Shown in pieces: positions 9,095 through 18,303 of a stretch of 64,000 nt of DNA. The stretch is from Alteromonas sp. C1M14. GTDB taxonomy: Bacteria > Pseudomonadota > Gammaproteobacteria > Enterobacterales > Alteromonadaceae. How positions within the stretch are numbered: position 1 is the first letter of the stretch; every line of letters begins with the position of its first letter. The notes under the pieces are model-generated. The model was given only the letters and a program-made list of their open reading frames with translations. It had not been told where the DNA came from and searched no databases. The stretch is taken from positions 116,204 through 180,203 of the forward strand of contig NZ_JAHKQF010000005.1 of assembly GCF_018860965.1 (NCBI RefSeq), in the 5' to 3' direction. A program made the position numbers and the translations under genes.

Positions 9095-10736
9095 GATGTT
9101 GGCCTTTTGCTGCTGCCCGTGGTTGCCGATCTTCGGTGCTGTTGTCTGAGAAAATTAACCCATTGGGTTTTTGGTTAAGCTGTAATAGCAGGGGCTGGAT
9201 ATTACGTAAGGTTTCTTGCATGGCATCCACCGTTTCTTTTATTTCGCCTTTGCTCAAGCCCCCTTCTGAGTAGTTTTTCACTAATGCAGACACATTGACT
9301 AATACGGCATTTAAATTCTCGTTTAGCGCTTTGGCATCGATATCAGCCATAAGAACATCAAAGTCGTTGCTGGCTGTTTCAACCCGATTAGCAGCCCCTT
9401 TAATGTCGGTGATAACGCTGGTTACGCTGGTAATGAGGTCATCAAGGGGCAAACTGTTGATCTTATCTAAGATTGCATCGGCTTTTTGGGTGATCTGAGT
9501 AAATTCATTGGAAACCGTCGGAATAACTTCAATTCCGTTAATCGAGGCCACTTGAGAGGGGAGGGCATTGTTATCGTGTTGTAGGTCGACAAAAAGGCCA
9601 CCGGTGAGAACATTGCCCATGCGTAGGGTTGCTCTAAGATCTCGCTGTATCCACTGATGAATGGTGTCTTTTACAGCATCGAGGCTTTGTTGTGTGTCTT
9701 GCTGAGTGACTTTTCCTGGATAGATTCGAATGAGCACAGCGATGGGGTAGTTCTCATCTAGAATATTGCCGTTGATCAAATCGATTGGGTTGATTTTGGC
9801 CACTTCACCGACTTCGATGCCACGGTATTCTACCGGCGCGCCTTTGGTTAATCCTCGCACGGTTTCGTCAATTAGCAATAAATACTCTGCATAGAGTTTA
9901 TAGCGGGCATTGGACGCTTCAATGTTGTCAGAAAAAATACTAAATGATGCATTTTCACCCACCGGCGAGCCAGAATCCGCCCCCGCAGGGATGCCAAAGG
10001 TTACTCCGTTAGCTAGCAAGGTTTCCAGCGAGCCGGTTTCCACTTTTACCCCGCTGGATTTTAAGTGTAGCTTTACGCCACTGACATTCCAAAAACGGGT
10101 ATTTTGGGTAATCAGTTTGTGATAGGGCGCTTCAATAAAGGCACTGTAATAAACAACCCGTTCATCGATATTAAATTTCGCCTCTTCAAACTCACCCACT
10201 TTAAAGCCTTTATAGATGATGGGATCACCGGGCTTGTATGCAAATTTGTCATTACTTTTTAAGGTTACATGTAATCCGGGTGTGCCAGACGGTGTGACTG
10301 GAGGGCGTTCTAGGGCGGTAAAGTGAAACTGTTCCTGGCCGGTTGCATCGGCGGTCATGGCAATATAAGAGCCTGAGAGCAGGGTGTTTAGTCCCGATAC
10401 CTCAGAAAAACTGATGCGCGGTGCAACCACCCAAAACTGGGTGTTTTCCGTAAGCAATCGCTCTGCACTGGCATCAATACGCGCGGTTACCAAAACGCCG
10501 TCTAGATCGGGCTTTAAGGCAATTTTTTTAACTTGCCCGATTTCTAAATCTCGTACTTTAATTGGGGTTTTATTTACCTCAATACCACTGGCCGATTTTA
10601 ATTCCAGAGTAATGAGTGGACCCTGATTTTTCCATTGATACCACACCATCCAACCGCCAATGAGAATAGCAACAATGGGAATGATCCAAACTTTAGAGAT
10701 ATGTGTTGTTGATTTTATATTGGCCTCTAGGCTCAT
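9084..10736 (-). CDS. pqiB: Intermembrane lipid transport protein PqiB (three MCE domains)
   Basis: About 550 residues: one N-terminal transmembrane helix (WIIPIVAILIGGWMVWY), three tandem MCE/MlaD domains (around residues 40-130, 155-245 and 285-400) and a C-terminal helical part (~430-520) that in the E. coli protein forms a syringe-like needle. By family it makes a lipid-conducting tunnel across the periplasm. I start it at the ATG at 10736 because this overlaps the pqiA stop as ATGA with an AGGAAAG ribosome site upstream; an in-frame ATG at 10760 lies inside pqiA. Confidence 0.94.
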   Translation of the reverse strand: MSLEANIKSTTHISKVWIIPIVAILIGGWMVWYQWKNQGPLITLELKSASGIEVNKTPIKVRDLEIGQVKKIALKPDLDGVLVTARIDASAERLLTENTQFWVVAPRISFSEVSGLNTLLSGSYIAMTADATGQEQFHFTALERPPVTPSGTPGLHVTLKSNDKFAYKPGDPIIYKGFKVGEFEEAKFNIDERVVYYSAFIEAPYHKLITQNTRFWNVSGVKLHLKSSGVKVETGSLETLLANGVTFGIPAGADSGSPVGENASFSIFSDNIEASNARYKLYAEYLLLIDETVRGLTKGAPVEYRGIEVGEVAKINPIDLINGNILDENYPIAVLIRIYPGKVTQQDTQQSLDAVKDTIHQWIQRDLRATLRMGNVLTGGLFVDLQHDNNALPSQVASINGIEVIPTVSNEFTQITQKADAILDKINSLPLDDLITSVTSVITDIKGAANRVETASNDFDVLMADIDAKALNENLNAVLVNVSALVKNYSEGGLSKGEIKETVDAMQETLRNIQPLLLQLNQKPNGLIFSDNSTEDRQPRAAAKGQHHDN

Positions 10737-11872
10737 GTAATTTCTTTCCTGTTCTGCCAAATCAGGCGGTTATCAAATGTCATAGCCGCAACCATTGTCA
10801 CAAACACAACCCCGCAGAATGCTAATGCGGCGGGGCCTGGGTGAATAGAGATGGTGTTCCCCAACTGGACTAATGCAACCAGTACGGCGACCACAAACAC
10901 ATCGATCATCGACCAGCGTCCAATCCCTTCTGTCAGCCTATATAGGCGGGTTCGTACCCGAGAACCCCGTTCAAGTCCTTTTTGAACGCTAAGATTCAAC
11001 CACGTTAGAATGAGTATTTTTGCTACAGGAATCAATACGCTGGCAAAAATTATAATCATAGCAACGGGGTAATCCCCCGACTCCCATAAGGTAATTGCGC
11101 CGCCTACTATGGTACTTGGTTCGTCACGGCCAAATAACTGTGTATGCATGATGGGTAAAAGATTCGCTGGAATATAAAGCAAGGTAGCGGTGATCAGTAA
11201 CGCCCAGGTGCGTTGAATACTTACCGTAATACTGCGCTCTGTGATGGGTTTAGGCGTAGGTACCTCACCATACAGCCAGTAGGCATAACGGTTAATATCA
11301 AAATGAATAACACACGCTGTCATGCAGGCTGAGAATGCCACAAACGCATAAAAAGACAGGCCAATGGTGATATCGGCCATAGAAGATATTTTAATTAAAC
11401 TGACCAGCGTGCCGACTAAAAAAATTTCCGCCATGCTCCAAGGAAGCAGCAACTTTACCCAAAAAAAGACATGGGTTAAGAACCGGGGTTTCAGGTTCAT
11501 TTTGCGAAAATGACTTAATACGATCATGCCCATTAGCACCATGCCGGGGAACACCAAGGTGGCCAGCCCCGTTATAATGGCAAGAGAAAGGTAATCTTGA
11601 TTGAATAAGGCTGCAAAGCTATCTGGCAGGGCGATTTGATGTTGAATGCCGCTGCTTCTAAAAGACAGAAAGTTAAAGGGCAAAGAAAGCCCTAGAAATA
11701 TTAACGCACTAATCGCCAGCGCCAGTACCGATTCATTCTGGTTTTTTCGGTAGGTCAGTAAAGTATGACCACAGGTCGGGCAAACGGCACGCTGTCGATG
11801 CGTTAACACAGGTACGTCCACCTTTGTTAAGCATTGTTCACATTGAATGGTAGTAAAAGCGACATCGTGCAT
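10733..11872 (-). CDS. pqiA: Paraquat-inducible protein A, integral membrane partner of PqiB
   Basis: 379 residues with two repeated PqiA modules, each about four membrane helices. A zinc-ribbon knuckle at the N terminus uses Cys11/Cys14 and Cys31/Cys34. The cysteine pairs often found between the two modules are absent here. It is the first gene of pqiABC and overlaps pqiB by four bases. In E. coli the set is induced by paraquat through SoxS; I cannot identify a SoxS box here by eye. Confidence 0.92.
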   Translation of the reverse strand: MHDVAFTTIQCEQCLTKVDVPVLTHRQRAVCPTCGHTLLTYRKNQNESVLALAISALIFLGLSLPFNFLSFRSSGIQHQIALPDSFAALFNQDYLSLAIITGLATLVFPGMVLMGMIVLSHFRKMNLKPRFLTHVFFWVKLLLPWSMAEIFLVGTLVSLIKISSMADITIGLSFYAFVAFSACMTACVIHFDINRYAYWLYGEVPTPKPITERSITVSIQRTWALLITATLLYIPANLLPIMHTQLFGRDEPSTIVGGAITLWESGDYPVAMIIIFASVLIPVAKILILTWLNLSVQKGLERGSRVRTRLYRLTEGIGRWSMIDVFVVAVLVALVQLGNTISIHPGPAALAFCGVVFVTMVAAMTFDNRLIWQNRKEIT

Positions 11873-11967
11873 AAATGGTTAAATTGATTCCGTGAATGGT
11901 CCAATGTACACAATCAGTAGTTGGGCTTCAATCTTTACCTAACGGGAATTCCGCTTTTGGGGGGCAA

Positions 11968-11994
11968 CAAAAAAGCGGCTAAGTAGCCGCTTTT
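11968..11994 (-). terminator. Intrinsic terminator of asnS
   Basis: AAAAGCGGCT and AGCCGCTTTT pair around a four-base loop just past the asnS stop. On the complement strand the stem is followed by six T residues. It lies between asnS and the pqiA upstream region, both on the minus strand, so it separates the two units. Confidence 0.9.
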
Positions 11995-11999
11995 ATTGA

Positions 12000-13397
12000 T
12001 TAATAATTGGCGTTCCCTGGGGTGCGAGGGAAAGGGATAACATCACGGACGTTCTGCATGCCGGTGACGTATGCCACTAAGCGTTCGAAGCCCAAGCCAA
12101 ATCCTGCATGGGGAACGGTGCCATAGCGGCGCAAATCTCGGTACCAGCTGTAGTCTTCTTTACTTAGGCCCATTTCTTCTAACCGGCGGTCGAAAACATC
12201 CAGTCGTTCTTCACGCTGAGAGCCGCCAATGATTTCGCCAATACCCGGCGCTAGAACATCCATGGCCGCCACGGTTTTTTCATCATCGTTAATGCGCATA
12301 TAGAAGGCTTTAATGTCCTTCGGATAGTTCTGCATAATGATAGGCGCGCCAACGTGCTCTTCGGCAAGGTAACGTTCATGCTCTGAGGACAAGTCCACGC
12401 CCCATTCCACAGGAAACTCAAACTTTTTGCCGCTATTTTGTAAGATTTCAATGGCGTCGGTGTAATCCATGCGTACAAAGTCAGAGGAAACTAACGCTTC
12501 TAAACGATTGATGACATCTTTATTAATACGTTGGGCGAAAAACGCCATATCATCTGCCCGTTCTTCAAGTACAGCCTTACAAACATACTTAAGCATGTCT
12601 TCTGCTAATTGGGCAACATCGCTTAAGTCGGCAAAGGCGACTTCGGGCTCAATCATCCAGAATTCGGCTAAATGACGTGAAGTATTGCTGTTTTCCGCGC
12701 GAAACGTTGGGCCAAAGGTGTAAACTTTTGACATAGCTGCGCAGTAGGTTTCTACGTTAAGTTGGCCCGATACGGTTAAGTAGGTTTCTTTTCCGAAGAA
12801 ATCCTCTTTGTAATCTACATCACCTTTGTCGGTGCGAGGTAAGTTCATCATATCCAAGGTGGATACCCGGAACATTTCGCCGGCACCTTCAGTATCGCTG
12901 GCAGTAAGGATAGGTGTGCTTATCCAAAAATAGCCATGCTCGTGGAAGAAGCGGTGAATTGCCTGTGACAAGCAGTTACGCACACGAGTAACCGCACCAA
13001 TAACATTGGTACGCGGGCGAAGGTGAGCGTATTCACGTAAATATTCGATGGAATGACGTTTAGCAGCCATGGGATAAGTATCAGGATTCTCAACCCAGCC
13101 AAGAATCTCTACGGCGATGGCTTCTAATTCAACAGCCTGGCCTTGGCCTTGTGAAGGTTTGACTTTTCCTTCTACTGAAAGGGAACAGCCGGCAGTAAGG
13201 CGCTGGATATCTGCGTAATTTGACAGAGAATTTAACGCGATCACTTGAACGGGGTTAAAGCAACTACCATCGTGCAGAGCAATAAAAGAAAGTCCGGCTT
13301 TTGAGTCGCGGCGAGTACGCACCCAACCTTTGACCGTCACCGTTTCGCCAACTGCGTACTTACCATCAAGCACGTCGACAACGGGCGCATGCGTCAT
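12000..13397 (-). CDS. asnS: Asparaginyl-tRNA synthetase
   Basis: 465 residues, the usual bacterial length. An N-terminal OB-fold anticodon-binding domain ([20 protein letters not shown]) precedes a class II catalytic core with motif 2 ([21 protein letters not shown]) and motif 3 ([15 protein letters not shown]). The asparagine-specific form of motif 2 separates it from AspRS and LysRS. It charges tRNA-Asn in the cytoplasm. A GGAGA ribosome site precedes the ATG, and the gene is monocistronic. Confidence 0.98.
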   Translation of the reverse strand: MTHAPVVDVLDGKYAVGETVTVKGWVRTRRDSKAGLSFIALHDGSCFNPVQVIALNSLSNYADIQRLTAGCSLSVEGKVKPSQGQGQAVELEAIAVEILGWVENPDTYPMAAKRHSIEYLREYAHLRPRTNVIGAVTRVRNCLSQAIHRFFHEHGYFWISTPILTASDTEGAGEMFRVSTLDMMNLPRTDKGDVDYKEDFFGKETYLTVSGQLNVETYCAAMSKVYTFGPTFRAENSNTSRHLAEFWMIEPEVAFADLSDVAQLAEDMLKYVCKAVLEERADDMAFFAQRINKDVINRLEALVSSDFVRMDYTDAIEILQNSGKKFEFPVEWGVDLSSEHERYLAEEHVGAPIIMQNYPKDIKAFYMRINDDEKTVAAMDVLAPGIGEIIGGSQREERLDVFDRRLEEMGLSKEDYSWYRDLRRYGTVPHAGFGLGFERLVAYVTGMQNVRDVIPFPRTPGNANY

Positions 13398-13486
13398 TTG
13401 AATGTCTCCATCTTACCTATTGAAATATTGTATGTTTTTTGAGTAATGTGAAAAAATAACTCAAAATTGCTAAAAGACACGTTAAG

Positions 13487-13633
13487 ATTGCCGTTAATAG
13501 ATTTACGCCACTGCCCATGGCAATACAAGGGGAAATCAGTGAAATTCCTCTTGCCGCAACGCAGTAGGTATCCAAAGTGTCTATTCGTATGTATAAACGA
13601 AGGGCTAGTATACTGATTCAGAAACGGGATACC
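13487..13633 (+). ncRNA. Candidate structured 5' leader of the small membrane-protein gene
   Basis: Between the divergent asnS and the gene at 13664 the plus strand contains several nested inverted repeats: ATTGCC/GGCAAT (13487-13492 with 13519-13524), GGGGAAAT/AATTCCTC (13529-13536 with 13543-13550, one mismatch) and GGTATCC/GGATACC (13567-13573 with 13627-13633) enclosing a smaller TTCGT/ACGAA hairpin. A second TTGCC at 13551 could compete for the same GGCAA. Words such as GTGAAATTCC and CCGCAAC recall cobalamin-riboswitch cores, but the 3' B12 box is not convincingly present. I call only a candidate structured leader. Confidence 0.35.
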
Positions 13634-13663
13634 AGCGAACTTTCTTTAACCAAGAGCATATTT

Positions 13664-14038
13664 ATGGTGAATCCGGCAAATCAAGACAGGCGTCAAAAGC
13701 CCCGAGGAAAAGATGGGCTGTATCGTTTTATCGTGACGATTAATCTAACTTGCTGGCTGCTTTTGGTGTGTGCACTGGTGGTTTTTCATTTTGCTCGGCC
13801 AGATTTTGTCTCTGGTGTGCAAAACTATTGGGGGGTAGCAGGCAGAACAACGTGGTCGGCGCAGCACGTCAATGCATTGATATGGTTGCTGCAGATCAGC
13901 TTAGGTCTAACCTTATTTACCATGCTGATGCGGGCGCGACGCACCCGTCGCCAAGAAGACCATTACGGCATTAATCTATTTATACTGGCAGGCATTTCTG
14001 TCATTAGCTTGCTTACCCTAAACCTGAATGTGACCTAA
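13664..14038 (+). CDS. Small membrane protein, three predicted helices, unknown function
   Basis: About 124 residues from the ATG at 13664, preceded by AAGAG at good spacing; the frame stays open back to 13577 but that part overlaps the structured leader. After a basic N-terminal tail (QDRRQKPRGKDG) there are three hydrophobic segments near residues 20-42, 66-88 and 103-122, separated by a short acidic/aromatic loop and a very basic RARRTRRQ loop. I do not recognise a family. It stands alone between the divergent asnS and the convergent exchanger gene. Confidence 0.75.
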   Translation: MVNPANQDRRQKPRGKDGLYRFIVTINLTCWLLLVCALVVFHFARPDFVSGVQNYWGVAGRTTWSAQHVNALIWLLQISLGLTLFTMLMRARRTRRQEDHYGINLFILAGISVISLLTLNLNVT

Positions 14039-14056
14039 TGGGTAACCTCACAGAGT

Positions 14057-15028
14057 CTAACTAATAAAGGAAGATTGAATGAGGTACCAGGTGTATATCA
14101 GGTAACCTAGCACCAGCACACCGCCTTCTACGCGGTTTAGTCGGCCTTGTCTTTTTATACCAATACAAAATACGAACAGCGCCACCGAGGTGCCTACCAT
14201 AATAAGCACATCACGATAGAAGAAACTCGGTTCCACTACCATAGGTTGGATAGTACCGGCAATGCCCACAACGGCAAGGGTATTGAACATGTTCGAGCCG
14301 ATAACATTACCCAAGGCCATTTCGTGTTCGCCTTTTTTTACCGCCATCAAGGATGATGCTAATTCGGGTAGCGACGTACCCAAGGCGATAATGGTTAAAC
14401 CGATAATGGTATCGCTAACGCCAAAGTGTGTGGCGACTTCTACGGCTCCCCATACTAAAATACGGGAACTGGCTACCAATAAAGCCAAGCCGGCTAATAA
14501 CCAAATAATATTGGTTTTTACAGAGGTTTCTTCACTATTAATTTGTTCACTGTATTCAGCGGCAAGATTGTCCCCGTCGCCTTTTATGCCTGTCCATATG
14601 CTCCAGCCCATCAGTAAAATAAACAACCCTAATAATGAAAATGCATCGTCTTTTGACACATTTAAATCAATTAATTGCCAACTGGCGAAAAATGTCAGAC
14701 CAAGCAGAATGGGGAGTTCTCGCTTAATAATATCCGAGCGCACAGCAATAGGACTGAACACAGCGGTTAAACCCAACACTAAGGCGATATTAGCAATGTT
14801 AGAGCCGTAAGCATTGCCCAGGGCTATGCCTGAATTGTCTTGAAGGGCGGCGAAAACCGAAACAATGATTTCCGGTGCTGATGTACCAAAGCCGATGATG
14901 AGCATACCAATGAGCAAGGGCGACAAGCCAAAGTGTTTGGCCAAACCTGCCGCGCCATCGACAAACTTTCCTGCACTCCATAATAAGACAGCTAATCCCG
15001 CGATGATGGCAATTGAAGCTAGGAGCAT
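14057..15028 (-). CDS. Calcium/sodium antiporter (CaCA family, YrbG-like)
   Basis: 323 residues with ten or so membrane helices in two inverted halves. Each half carries the family's alpha-repeat: GFGTSAPEIIVSVFAA ... GNAYGSNIANIAL in the first and ALGTSLPELASSLMA ... GNVIGSNMFNTLA in the second. The acidic residues in TSAPE and TSLPE are the cation ligands. By family it exchanges Ca2+ for Na+ or H+ at the inner membrane. It is probably monocistronic: a strong hairpin separates it from dps upstream. Confidence 0.93.
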   Translation of the reverse strand: MLLASIAIIAGLAVLLWSAGKFVDGAAGLAKHFGLSPLLIGMLIIGFGTSAPEIIVSVFAALQDNSGIALGNAYGSNIANIALVLGLTAVFSPIAVRSDIIKRELPILLGLTFFASWQLIDLNVSKDDAFSLLGLFILLMGWSIWTGIKGDGDNLAAEYSEQINSEETSVKTNIIWLLAGLALLVASSRILVWGAVEVATHFGVSDTIIGLTIIALGTSLPELASSLMAVKKGEHEMALGNVIGSNMFNTLAVVGIAGTIQPMVVEPSFFYRDVLIMVGTSVALFVFCIGIKRQGRLNRVEGGVLVLGYLIYTWYLIQSSFIS

Positions 15029-15115
15029 AGGGTTTCCTTAGATAGAGCAGTAATTTCTGGTGGCTAAATTACCATAAATCTGCACAGTTTTGATAGATAA
15101 TTGCCCATAAGTAAA

Positions 15116-15152
15116 AGCGCCACAAAAGCCAATCATAAGCTTTTGTGGCGCT
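15116..15152 (-). terminator. Hairpin terminator of dps
   Basis: A perfect 14-bp stem (AGCGCCACAAAAGC against GCTTTTGTGGCGCT) with a nine-base loop lies 46 bases past the dps stop. On the complement strand it is followed by TTTTACTT. The stem is very stable; the T-run is modest. Confidence 0.75.
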
Positions 15153-15197
15153 CCACCGTGTCCTGAGTTTTTACCGCAAGGCCTGCTTGCGATGCGA

Positions 15198-15716
15198 CTA
15201 CTTATCGTTTTTTAACGATCCTGACGCTGATTCAATGTGCGCTCTTACAAACCACTGGAATTGCTCTAATTCAGCCAATTGACCGGTGATCATATCTTCT
15301 GAAACCGCATCGATTTCTGAGAGGGTTTCAATGGCTTTACGGTGATCGCCATTGACACCATTGTAAACCGCATCAAGGGCTACAAGATGGTCAGTGACCA
15401 TACCTTTACCAATGTTGTAGTCGTCCCAACTGCGGCCATCAACGATAGCCTTTGGCGTGCCTTTAGGTACGCCACCAAGGGTAGCAACTCGCTCAGCAAT
15501 GGTATCTGTCATTGCACGTACCGCATCAACTTGTGGGTCCAGCATTTCATGAACACCAATAAAGTTAGGACCTACCACATTCCAGTGAATGTGTTTTAAT
15601 GTCAATTGTAGGTCGAGCAGGGCGACCAAACGTTGTTCTAAAACCTGTACCGTTTTTTTTGCATCATCGCTACTTAGACCCGGAGCGGTGAATTCAGCCA
15701 TAGTACTGTTGCTCAT
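15198..15716 (-). CDS. dps: Dps-family DNA-binding ferritin-like protein
   Basis: 172 residues with the Dps four-helix pattern. The dimer-interface ferroxidase signature is clear: LKHIHWNVVGPNFIGVHEMLDPQVDAVRAMTDTIAERV supplies the conserved His, His, Asp and Glu. By family it forms a 12-mer that oxidises Fe2+ with peroxide, stores iron and can bind DNA. The N-terminal tail (about 15 residues) is not strongly basic, so DNA binding may be weak (inference). A very strong ribosome site (AGGAGG) precedes the ATG. Confidence 0.95.
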   Translation of the reverse strand: MSNSTMAEFTAPGLSSDDAKKTVQVLEQRLVALLDLQLTLKHIHWNVVGPNFIGVHEMLDPQVDAVRAMTDTIAERVATLGGVPKGTPKAIVDGRSWDDYNIGKGMVTDHLVALDAVYNGVNGDHRKAIETLSEIDAVSEDMITGQLAELEQFQWFVRAHIESASGSLKNDK

Positions 15717-15961
15717 AATTCCTCCTAAGATTGTGAATATCTGCAGTCGTTAAAAAAACGACAATGTCAGTAGAGTAGAAGTTGCAACGGTTGTGCCAGC
15801 GGTTTTGTTGGGTGATTAAGTTATTATATATCAGTGGGTTGCGTGTTTTGTTTGAGCGAAGGTTAATGTAATTTGCGCCATCGTTTTAGGTAAAAATTGC
15901 AAAACCCTGTAATAAATATAGTGGGGTATCGGCAGCCCATGGTGGCGCTGCCAAACAACTA

Positions 15962-16228
15962 TTAACGACTCAGCTTTTGATTAAAAGCGCGTAAGGCATT
16001 AACCAAGTTAGCCAATTCGTTAGCACTGCCTTCAAACATATTTGGCTTAGCAAACGCGGCGCCTTTTCTGGCCGTGTTAAAGGCTTGGCGAATATCAAAA
16101 GCGGACGTGCGCTCTACCAACCGATGCCATTCATCTTGCAGTGACGAAGGGATTGCATGCCGTTTGGCGAGGATATTGTCTCTTATTTGCAACAGTTGAC
16201 CAATGAGTAACGTATTTTCATTCAACAT
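15962..16228 (-). CDS. Small cytosolic protein, unknown function
   Basis: About 88 residues starting at the ATG at 16228, which has AGGTG six bases upstream (a GTG at 16237 would add three residues). The product is largely helical and slightly basic, with no membrane segment, cysteine pair or recognised motif. Neither neighbour (dps, DUF2937 protein) suggests a role. The clean ribosome site supports a real gene, but I do not recognise a family. Confidence 0.65.
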   Translation of the reverse strand: MLNENTLLIGQLLQIRDNILAKRHAIPSSLQDEWHRLVERTSAFDIRQAFNTARKGAAFAKPNMFEGSANELANLVNALRAFNQKLSR

Positions 16229-16388
16229 AACAATCACCTATTTTCGGTTGTTGATTAGAAAAATCCTTTAATATCAGGTGCAAATCAAATGTTAGTGTCG
16301 GCGCCTAAGACATAGGATTGGTATCGTAATAGGAATGTTTGCAACTTGAATGCCAAACAGAAATCTCACGGCCACAAGGCTTCTCTGT

Positions 16389-16919
16389 TTAGCTAAATCG
16401 TAGCCGACCTTGGCGGTGTTTATGCCATTGGTACACTCGTTTGCAACCCCAAAAAGGCGAAGCCAACACGATGTTTAATAGCAGGGCTAACAGTAAGCTA
16501 TAAAGTACCGAGGGGATGGTTAGCGGCAGTGCAGGGGTATAATTGTCCAGCACATTCGTCAGGGTTTGATAGCGCTTGGGTGAGAAAATATAGCTGACAC
16601 GCTGAAAATAATGCCCGTGATTAAGGATGTTAAGCCCAGCCTGAGTATCACTGAGGGTGACAAGCAGTTGGGCTTTAGCTTGGGCATCTTGGCGTACAAT
16701 AGCATCCCTATTGCCACTTAAATAGGCCACAAGTTCCTCGGCGGAGTCGAAGCCATATTGGGTAGCAAGGGCGTTTAATCCTTCCACTTGCTGATAGGTA
16801 GCGTCATAAAATCCAGTAAGATATTGGCGATAGTGGTCAATCAGCACGGGTATTTGTAAGCAGGCTACGAACAGAGCGGCAAAGAATAGTTTGTCGATGA
16901 ACCGTGTAAGCCATTGCAT
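16389..16919 (-). CDS. DUF2937-like inner-membrane protein
   Basis: 176 residues with one membrane helix near the N terminus (~10-28) and one near the C terminus (~130-155), flanking a periplasmic helical region. The overall pattern (N-terminal RFIDKLFFAALFVACLQIPVLIDHY, then LNALATQYGF) fits the DUF2937 family as I remember it. The function of that family is unknown. It starts 14 bases after the bioA stop on the same strand, so it may be co-transcribed with bioA. Confidence 0.7.
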   Translation of the reverse strand: MQWLTRFIDKLFFAALFVACLQIPVLIDHYRQYLTGFYDATYQQVEGLNALATQYGFDSAEELVAYLSGNRDAIVRQDAQAKAQLLVTLSDTQAGLNILNHGHYFQRVSYIFSPKRYQTLTNVLDNYTPALPLTIPSVLYSLLLALLLNIVLASPFWGCKRVYQWHKHRQGRLRFS

Positions 16920-16933
16920 GAAAAAACCTCGCG

Positions 16934-18205
16934 CTATAGGTTTGCCAAAATGTCATAAATGCCGGACGTTAGGGTGCTAAGTTGCTCTTGAGTAATAATG
17001 TAAGGGGGCATAATGTATACGAGCTTGCCAAAGGGCCTTATCCATATCCCTTTTTCTACGCATTGCTTTTGAATACGGCCCACATCCACAGCCGAGCGTG
17101 TTTCCACCACGCCAATGGCACCGAGTACTCGCACGTCCTGTACCGCCGATAAAGAGCGACAGACCGTCAATTCTGCTTTTAGTTGGGTTTCGATGGCGGC
17201 AACCTGATTGCGCCAGGCCCCTTGCCCAATAATGCTTAAACTGGCATTAGCCACGGCACAGGCTAGGGGATTACCCATAAAAGTAGGACCATGCATAAAT
17301 ACCCCAGGATCACCCTGGCACACTCCTTGAGCCACGTCTTCGGTACACAAGGTTGCCGCTAAAGTCATGTAGCCACCAGTGAGGGCTTTTCCTAAACACA
17401 TAATGTCAGGACTGATTTGGGCATGGTCGCAACCGAATAATTTTCCCGTTCGACCAAACCCTGTGGCAATTTCGTCACAAATTAACAGGACATCATAAGC
17501 ATCACACAGTTGGCGGCAGCGCTTTAAGTATTCAGGGTGATAAATTCGCATGCCTCCGGCACCTTGAACAACGGGCTCGATAATGAGGGCGGCTAATTCA
17601 TGATGATGACGTTCGAATAGCTCTTGCAGCGGCAGAATGTCGTCTTCGCTAAAGGTTTGATCAAAACGGGTTTGCGGAGCCGGCGCAAATACCTGTTTAT
17701 TTAGAACTCCGCTGAATAAACTGTGCATGCCATTGATAGGATCGCATACCGACATCGCTGCAAAAGTGTCACCGTGATACCCATTTCGAGGGGTGAGCAC
17801 TTTGTGTTTTTCTTTACGCCCCTGACACGCCCAGTATTGCAGCGCCATCTTCAACGCCACTTCTACCGATACTGAACCCGAATCGGCCAGAAAAACACGA
17901 TTTAGGCCTTCTGGCGCAATAGTTAATAAGGTGCGACAAAGTGACACCGCCGGTTCATGGGTTAGTCCCCCAAACATGACATGGGAAAAGGCATCCACTT
18001 GTTGTTTAGCGGCTTGATTAAGCACCGGATGATTGTATCCGTGAATGGCGGCCCACCAACTCGACATACCATCAATTAGGGTTTTGCCGTTTTTCAGTTC
18101 AATGGTAGCGCCCTTAGCACCGGTAACTTCATAACAGGGCAGCGGATCAATTGCAGAGGTATAGGGGTGCCAGATATGTTGGCGATCAAATTCGATATTG
18201 CTCAA
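16934..18205 (-). CDS. bioA: Adenosylmethionine-8-amino-7-oxononanoate aminotransferase
   Basis: About 423 residues. The N-terminal RQHIWHPYTS, the SSWWAAIHGYNHP motif and LICDEIATGFGRTG followed by CLGKALTGGY (PLP lysine) identify BioA, which transfers an amino group from S-adenosylmethionine to KAPA to give DAPA. The frame opens at an ATG at 18265, but residues from the TTG at 18205 onward match the expected N terminus. That shorter start leaves ~98 bp for the divergent bioA/bioB control region, which contains a BirA-like operator. Neither start has a strong ribosome site, so the start remains uncertain by 20 codons. Confidence 0.93.
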   Translation of the reverse strand: MSNIEFDRQHIWHPYTSAIDPLPCYEVTGAKGATIELKNGKTLIDGMSSWWAAIHGYNHPVLNQAAKQQVDAFSHVMFGGLTHEPAVSLCRTLLTIAPEGLNRVFLADSGSVSVEVALKMALQYWACQGRKEKHKVLTPRNGYHGDTFAAMSVCDPINGMHSLFSGVLNKQVFAPAPQTRFDQTFSEDDILPLQELFERHHHELAALIIEPVVQGAGGMRIYHPEYLKRCRQLCDAYDVLLICDEIATGFGRTGKLFGCDHAQISPDIMCLGKALTGGYMTLAATLCTEDVAQGVCQGDPGVFMHGPTFMGNPLACAVANASLSIIGQGAWRNQVAAIETQLKAELTVCRSLSAVQDVRVLGAIGVVETRSAVDVGRIQKQCVEKGIWIRPFGKLVYIMPPYIITQEQLSTLTSGIYDILANL

Positions 18206-18216
18206 AATATAACCAT

Positions 18217-18249
18217 TAGTAAATGTTGAGAAGTGGTCAGGGTTGACAA
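18217..18249. promoter_or_regulatory. Putative BirA operator between bioA and bioB
   Basis: Reading the plus strand, TAGTAAATG and GGTTGACAA are separated by 15 bases. The known BirA operator is TTGTAAACC-N15/16-GGTTTACAA; the half-sites match at 6/9 and 8/9. It overlaps the TTGACA -35 element of bioB and lies just before the preferred bioA start, exactly where biotin-BirA repression acts in relatives. BirA itself is not in the window. Confidence 0.6.
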
Positions 18250-18270
18250 CTACGATGTCACGCATAGACT
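18243..18270 (+). promoter_or_regulatory. Predicted bioB promoter
   Basis: A perfect TTGACA (-35, 18243-18248) and TAGACT (-10, 18265-18270) are 16 bases apart, ending 33 bases before the bioB ATG. The -35 hexamer lies inside the putative BirA operator, so repressor binding would exclude RNA polymerase. Confidence 0.6.
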
Positions 18271-18303
18271 AAGCCAGTATTTATTAATAGTAAAGGATAG
18301 GGC

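Noticed and set aside
13529..13566. Cobalamin riboswitch core upstream of the 13664 gene
   Set aside because: GTGAAATTCC and CCGCAAC match, but the P5 stem of the riboswitch cannot form as expected (the bases fold instead as a simple hairpin) and no good B12 box follows. Kept only as a structured-leader candidate.
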